Assembly: GCF_001425685.1 (NCBI RefSeq) | Contig: NZ_LMCY01000068.1 | Span: forward strand, 1-64,000 | Source of the DNA: Massilia sp. Root335 | GTDB taxonomy: Bacteria; Pseudomonadota; Gammaproteobacteria; Burkholderiales; Burkholderiaceae_D | Direction: 5' to 3' | DNA length: 64,000 nt | Part shown: in pieces, positions 62,971 through 64,000 of the stretch | How the letters are laid out: every line of letters begins with the position of its first letter | Position numbering within the stretch: position 1 is the first letter of the stretch | Position numbers and translations under genes: made by a program | Notes under the pieces: generated by a model | Told to the model about the DNA's origin: nothing | Seen by the model: the letters and a program-made list of their open reading frames with translations, nothing else | Databases searched by the model: none

Positions 62971-64000
62971 ATGAGCATTCCTGGACGCATGATATGGCCG
63001 CTGGGCGCCGTCGTGGCCGGTGCGGTGTTGTCCGCATGCGGTGGCGGAACGACGACGCACGACCGGCAAGCCACCCCGGGCATCGCCGTGGGCGAGCCGA
63101 ACCCGGCCGCCCTCGCCAAGGCGCCGTTCATCGAGATGGCGCGCACATCCGGCTGTAACGAGACCCGCAACCGCCTGTTCGTCATCGACGGCAAGCAAGT
63201 GTTTTGGGACCATGCCGGCCAGTGCGCCGATGCGTCATATGGGCAGGTCCTGTTCGGCAGCAAGCCGGAGACCCGCCTGTGCTCGTCCGGCGACACGATC
63301 GCCGGCCCCAGGATGGTGTGCGAGGACGAGAGTGCCCGTGCGCTGTTCGAGACGCTCGTCAAGAACGCCGACCGGCCCGACCTGGGCCTGGGCAGCGGCC
63401 ACACGGTCGAGCAGCTGAGCTTCATGCCGCCGGCCGGCACGGCCATCGCCTATGAAACGGTGGCGCGCGACGACCTGTCGGGCGTGACGGCGCGCCAGAC
63501 CCTCGTCATCAAGGACCAGGCCGCCTGGGACACGCTGTGGCGCCAGCATGCCGCCGGCCGCACCCCGGCGCCCGCCGTGCCGAAGGTCGATTTCACGCGC
63601 AGGATGCTCGTGGCCGTGTTCGGCGGCGAGTACGCCGACAGTTGCCACGGCATCGCGATCGCCCGCGTGGCGGCCGGCGCCAGCACGCTCGACGTGGAGG
63701 TGGCCGAGCGCGACGTCCCGGCACAGGCGGTCTGCCTGCCGGTCGTGCGCCACCCGATGCAGGTGGCGGCCGTGGAACGCACGGATGCGGACGTCGACTT
63801 CATCAAGGCGGCCGCCACGGACGTGCCGTTCCGGACGGCGGATGCGACGAGCCTGTCGGACGTCCGCGCGGCGCGCACCGTCGTCGTCAAGGATGCGGCC
63901 GCCTGGACCCGCCTGTGGAACGAACACGCGCCCGGCCGCGCGCAGCCCGCCGTCGACTTCGCGGCCGACATGGTCGTCGGCGTGTTCATGGGAACCGGCG
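62971..64000 (+). CDS. Lipoprotein with PrcB-like repeats, cut by the window end
   Basis: The N-terminal 343 residues of a lipoprotein are present, with lipobox VLSAC (Cys about 23). A first domain with several Cys is followed by two similar units, TLVIKDQAAWDTLWRQHAAG...VDFTRRMLVAVFGG and TVVVKDAAAWTRLWNEHAPG...VDFAADMVVGVF, that resemble the PrcB C-terminal domain. GGAGAGGGG lies before ATG 62971. The function is unknown. The gene continues beyond the window. Confidence 0.68.
   Translation, partial: MSIPGRMIWPLGAVVAGAVLSACGGGTTTHDRQATPGIAVGEPNPAALAKAPFIEMARTSGCNETRNRLFVIDGKQVFWDHAGQCADASYGQVLFGSKPETRLCSSGDTIAGPRMVCEDESARALFETLVKNADRPDLGLGSGHTVEQLSFMPPAGTAIAYETVARDDLSGVTARQTLVIKDQAAWDTLWRQHAAGRTPAPAVPKVDFTRRMLVAVFGGEYADSCHGIAIARVAAGASTLDVEVAERDVPAQAVCLPVVRHPMQVAAVERTDADVDFIKAAATDVPFRTADATSLSDVRAARTVVVKDAAAWTRLWNEHAPGRAQPAVDFAADMVVGVFMGTG

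Overview
The window is a high-GC chromosomal segment that looks like a member of the Oxalobacteraceae, most likely Massilia or a close relative. Three things point there. The first is the gene order gyrA-serC-pheA-hisC-tyrA-aroA-cmk-rpsA-ihfB-lapA-lapB, which is typical of Burkholderiales. The second is the one-piece tmRNA with tag ANDNSYALAA. The third is a scattered intergenic repeat with the core GGGGTCAGAGCC. The genus is an inference from style and order, not from a database search.

Layout. 1-10 kb: a MATE exporter, a di-haem cytochrome c, a decayed gene remnant, an atypically AT-rich secreted esterase, the CbpA/CbpM chaperone pair, an Nramp metal transporter, two tandem PfpI/DJ-1 paralogues, an XRE-cupin regulator with twin operators translationally coupled to a GNAT, and two small AT-rich orphan genes. 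10.3-13.4 kb: a four-gene cassette resembling type VI secretion cargo (DUF4123 adaptor, a glycine-rich Cys protein, a transglutaminase-like putative toxin and a helical partner), with no vgrG or PAAR gene in view. 13.6-20.3 kb: an AT-richer island integrated at the 3' end of ssrA. It carries a tyrosine integrase, an AlpA-like regulator, a Rep_trans-type replication initiator and an unknown protein. Its cargo is an HNH endonuclease plus DUF559-like PD-(D/E)XK nuclease operon, a lipoprotein and an XRE regulator. The island appears to have separated ssrA from its original terminator. The nuclease pair is my best candidate for an undescribed (probably antiviral) system.

20.3-24 kb: tmRNA, a glycine-zipper membrane protein, gph, ubiG and an OmpA-family protein. 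24.2-41.4 kb: core genes for DNA gyrase, serine, aromatic and phenylalanine/tyrosine synthesis, cytidylate kinase, ribosomal protein S1, IHF-beta, LapA/LapB control of LPS, UDP-glucose dehydrogenase, heptose-phosphate kinase, a ComEA-like DNA-binding protein and CysM. 41.5-47.4 kb: an HTH regulator and a tightly overlapping minus-strand operon MoxR-DUF58-TgpA transglutaminase-MltB. 47.5-52.8 kb: a histone-deacetylase-like hydrolase, two duplicated secreted proteins with a lipase-like Ser motif coupled to a membrane-anchored partner, and the YlqF GTPase. 53-64 kb: a secreted hypothetical, a DODA-type dioxygenase, an M1 peptidase with a polytopic partner, a cobalamin riboswitch driving a BtuB-like receptor, DsbA, a small membrane protein, an orphan histidine kinase and a lipoprotein with PrcB-like repeats cut by the window end.

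All product names come from reading motifs, lengths and context. No similarity search was run.
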